A stretch of 23,070 bases of DNA, taken from positions 1 through 23,070 of IMG/VR virus record IMGVR_UViG_3300047552_001513, one strand, 5' to 3'. This stretch comes from a virus. The position numbers were made by a program, and so were the translations under genes. Under the pieces are notes generated by a model. It saw only the letters and a program-made list of their open reading frames with translations. It had not been told where the DNA came from and did not search any database. Shown in pieces: positions 23,019-23,070 of this stretch (position 1 is the first letter of the stretch; each line of letters begins with the position of its first letter).

Positions 23019-23060
23019 GCGCTCACTCTAACCATTGAGCGCATGGAGTCAAGACTTGAC
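23013..23060. promoter_or_regulatory. Start region of the late operon: inverted repeats and candidate promoter
   Basis: CTCCATGCGCTCA (23013-23025) and TGAGCGCATGGAG (23036-23048) are a perfect 13-bp inverted repeat with a 10-nt spacer. Next to it GTCAAG-A-CTTGAC (23048-23060) forms another. On the minus strand TTGACT (23047-23052) and TAGAGT (23025-23030), 16 nt apart, resemble -35 and -10 boxes. The start codon of the 56-aa gene lies inside the first arm. A regulator or the phage sigma could act here; that is inference. Confidence 0.5.
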
Positions 23061-23070
23061 AATCTAGAAA

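Noticed and set aside
22865-23062. 65-aa minus-strand frame near the right end
   Set aside because: It shares the region with the 56-aa frame, which has better composition and an ATGA junction with the next gene. Its sequence looks like a shadow.
1-23070. tRNA genes, CRISPR arrays, insertion sequences or attachment sites
   Set aside because: No cloverleaf, regular repeat-spacer array, transposase frame or integrase-linked repeat was found by eye; a tool search would be more sensitive.

Overview
The window holds most of the structural (late) region of a contractile-tailed bacteriophage or prophage, read on the minus strand from about 23018 down to 1924, plus the end of a converging plus-strand operon at 2..1637. 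The head-to-tail order, a portal of the DUF935 (Mu gp29-like) type, a DUF1320-type connector and a Mu/P2-style baseplate (W/gp25, J, I/gp48) all point to a myovirus. The host is probably Gram-negative. It cannot be named from the sequence; composition is mixed, with many GCGC runs.

Plus strand, 2..1637: the end of an unknown gene, then half of a gamma-class N6-adenine DNA methyltransferase (motifs X and I present, catalytic NPPY motif absent), then a small sigma-70 family factor. Each pair overlaps by ATGA. The methyltransferase/sigma junction is an A8 run that could also allow a -1 frameshift fusion. The two operons meet near 1618-1907, which holds a bidirectional terminator (1853..1907), small dyads and a 51-codon membrane-protein gene antisense to the sigma 3' end.

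Minus strand, in transcription order: a dyad-rich start region (23013..23060); a 56-aa basic protein; a 59-aa His/Cys-rich protein; a candidate small terminase; a 46-aa acidic protein; large terminase; a YodC-like protein; portal; S78-type prohead protease with a nested in-frame scaffold start; major capsid protein; decoration-like protein; a small unknown protein; DUF1320 connector; virion morphogenesis protein; tail-terminator-like protein; tail sheath; tail tube; tail-assembly chaperone G with a -1 frameshift to GT; tape measure; an unknown tail protein; hub/spike; baseplate W, J and I; three fibre or adhesin proteins; an unknown protein; and a XhlA-like coiled-coil/membrane protein. Neighbouring genes mostly overlap by 1-20 nt, so they probably form one translationally coupled operon. 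No complete endolysin, integrase or repressor is visible.

The most striking observation is one beta-rich, Ig-like domain of about 90 residues inserted in four different virion proteins: major capsid, decoration-like, tail-terminator-like and sheath. Several small genes were found only by reading alternative frames: 1618..1773, 22154..22294, 22672..22851 and 22848..23018. The GT frameshift extension was found the same way.
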